Program-made: the position numbers and the translations under genes | Assembly (NCBI GenBank): GCA_002314675.1 | Contig: DCGZ01000174.1 | Span: 201-22,108 of the forward strand | DNA length: 21,908 nt | Direction of reading: 5' to 3' | Source: Fibrobacter sp. UBA1765 | Lineage (GTDB): Bacteria; Fibrobacterota; Fibrobacteria; Fibrobacterales; Fibrobacteraceae | The notes under the pieces: model-generated | What the model was told of the DNA's origin: nothing | What the model saw: only the letters and a program-made list of their open reading frames with translations | Database searches by the model: none | Shown here: piece after piece, positions 21,786 through 21,908 of the stretch | Layout: every line of letters starts with the position of its first letter | How positions within the stretch are numbered: position 1 is the first letter of the stretch

Positions 21786-21908
21786 TTAGAAATGGATCAC
21801 GCGAACCTTGATGACCTTTTCAAGCTTGGAAAGGACTTCAATGATATCGTCACCGATTGTAGCTTCGGAGTCGATCAAGTTGTAACCGATCTTGCCGTTG
21901 CTCTTGTT
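21786..21908 (-). CDS. serA: D-3-phosphoglycerate dehydrogenase, C-terminal 40 residues (partial)
   Basis: Only the end of the gene is in the window; it enters from the right edge in frame and stops at TAA (21786-21788). The visible residues start NKSNGKIGYNLIDSE and end with the strand VIKVRVIHF, the typical end of the regulatory ACT domain of SerA, which catalyses the first step of serine synthesis. The ACT domain often mediates serine feedback. Nearby pssA uses serine as substrate, though it lies on the other strand. Other ACT-domain proteins remain possible because the catalytic part is not visible. Confidence 0.75.
   Translation of the reverse strand, partial: NKSNGKIGYNLIDSEATIGDDIIEVLSKLEKVIKVRVIHF

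Overview
The window looks like chromosomal DNA of a Fibrobacter-like bacterium (Fibrobacterota, FCB group). This is inferred from several traits seen together. There is a b558-type succinate dehydrogenase/fumarate reductase, an aconitase of the mitochondrial type, several -10-like elements of the form TAnATTTG or TAnATTTA, and moderate GC content. There are also large exported TPR, PQQ and LysM proteins. No database search was possible, so the genus is a hypothesis. No rRNA, tRNA, CRISPR array, integrase or transposase was recognised.

Left part, minus strand (1-4838): a 700-residue lipoprotein with a parvulin prolyl isomerase domain and C-terminal TPRs stands alone and ends in a weak terminator. 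Downstream of it comes ndk, then sdhC and sdhA. sdhC and sdhA overlap by one base (TAATG), and sdhA runs off the left edge. This is probably the start of an ndk-sdhCA(B) transcript for the enzyme that makes or oxidises succinate.

Centre, plus strand (4839-8606): a single-cluster ferredoxin, a RidA-like protein and aconitase. The first two are each followed by a hairpin terminator, and a strong one lies about 150 nt after aconitase. The aconitase leader carries a fourfold heptamer repeat. The spacer after aconitase carries a 12-bp direct repeat and a REP-like imperfect palindrome.

Right-centre, plus strand (8607-20952): a tightly spaced, co-directional run of nine genes with no clear internal terminator. 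It opens with a LeuT-like amino-acid:sodium symporter and a 33-residue MetS-like small subunit. Next is a pair of unusual proteins that look like nucleic-acid enzymes but have lost the residues expected for catalysis. One is an AEP primase-like/AAA_25 ATPase fusion; the other resembles the TrmA/RlmD uracil-5 methyltransferases. A LysM protein, a sensor kinase with a TPR-like extracytoplasmic domain, an OmpR-type regulator, an exported TPR/PQQ-propeller protein and phosphatidylserine synthase follow. The second half therefore reads as an envelope-oriented group.

Right edge, minus strand (20953-21908): an MpaA-like cytoplasmic murein-peptide amidase, convergent with pssA across a strong hairpin, and before it the last 40 codons of serA with its ACT domain.

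The most interesting candidate for an undescribed system is the pair at 10381-13553 (pseudo-primase/ATPase plus pseudo-methyltransferase). Next is the sensor kinase, regulator and exported TPR/PQQ protein set at 14778-20089. No stretch over 300 bases lacks a gene.
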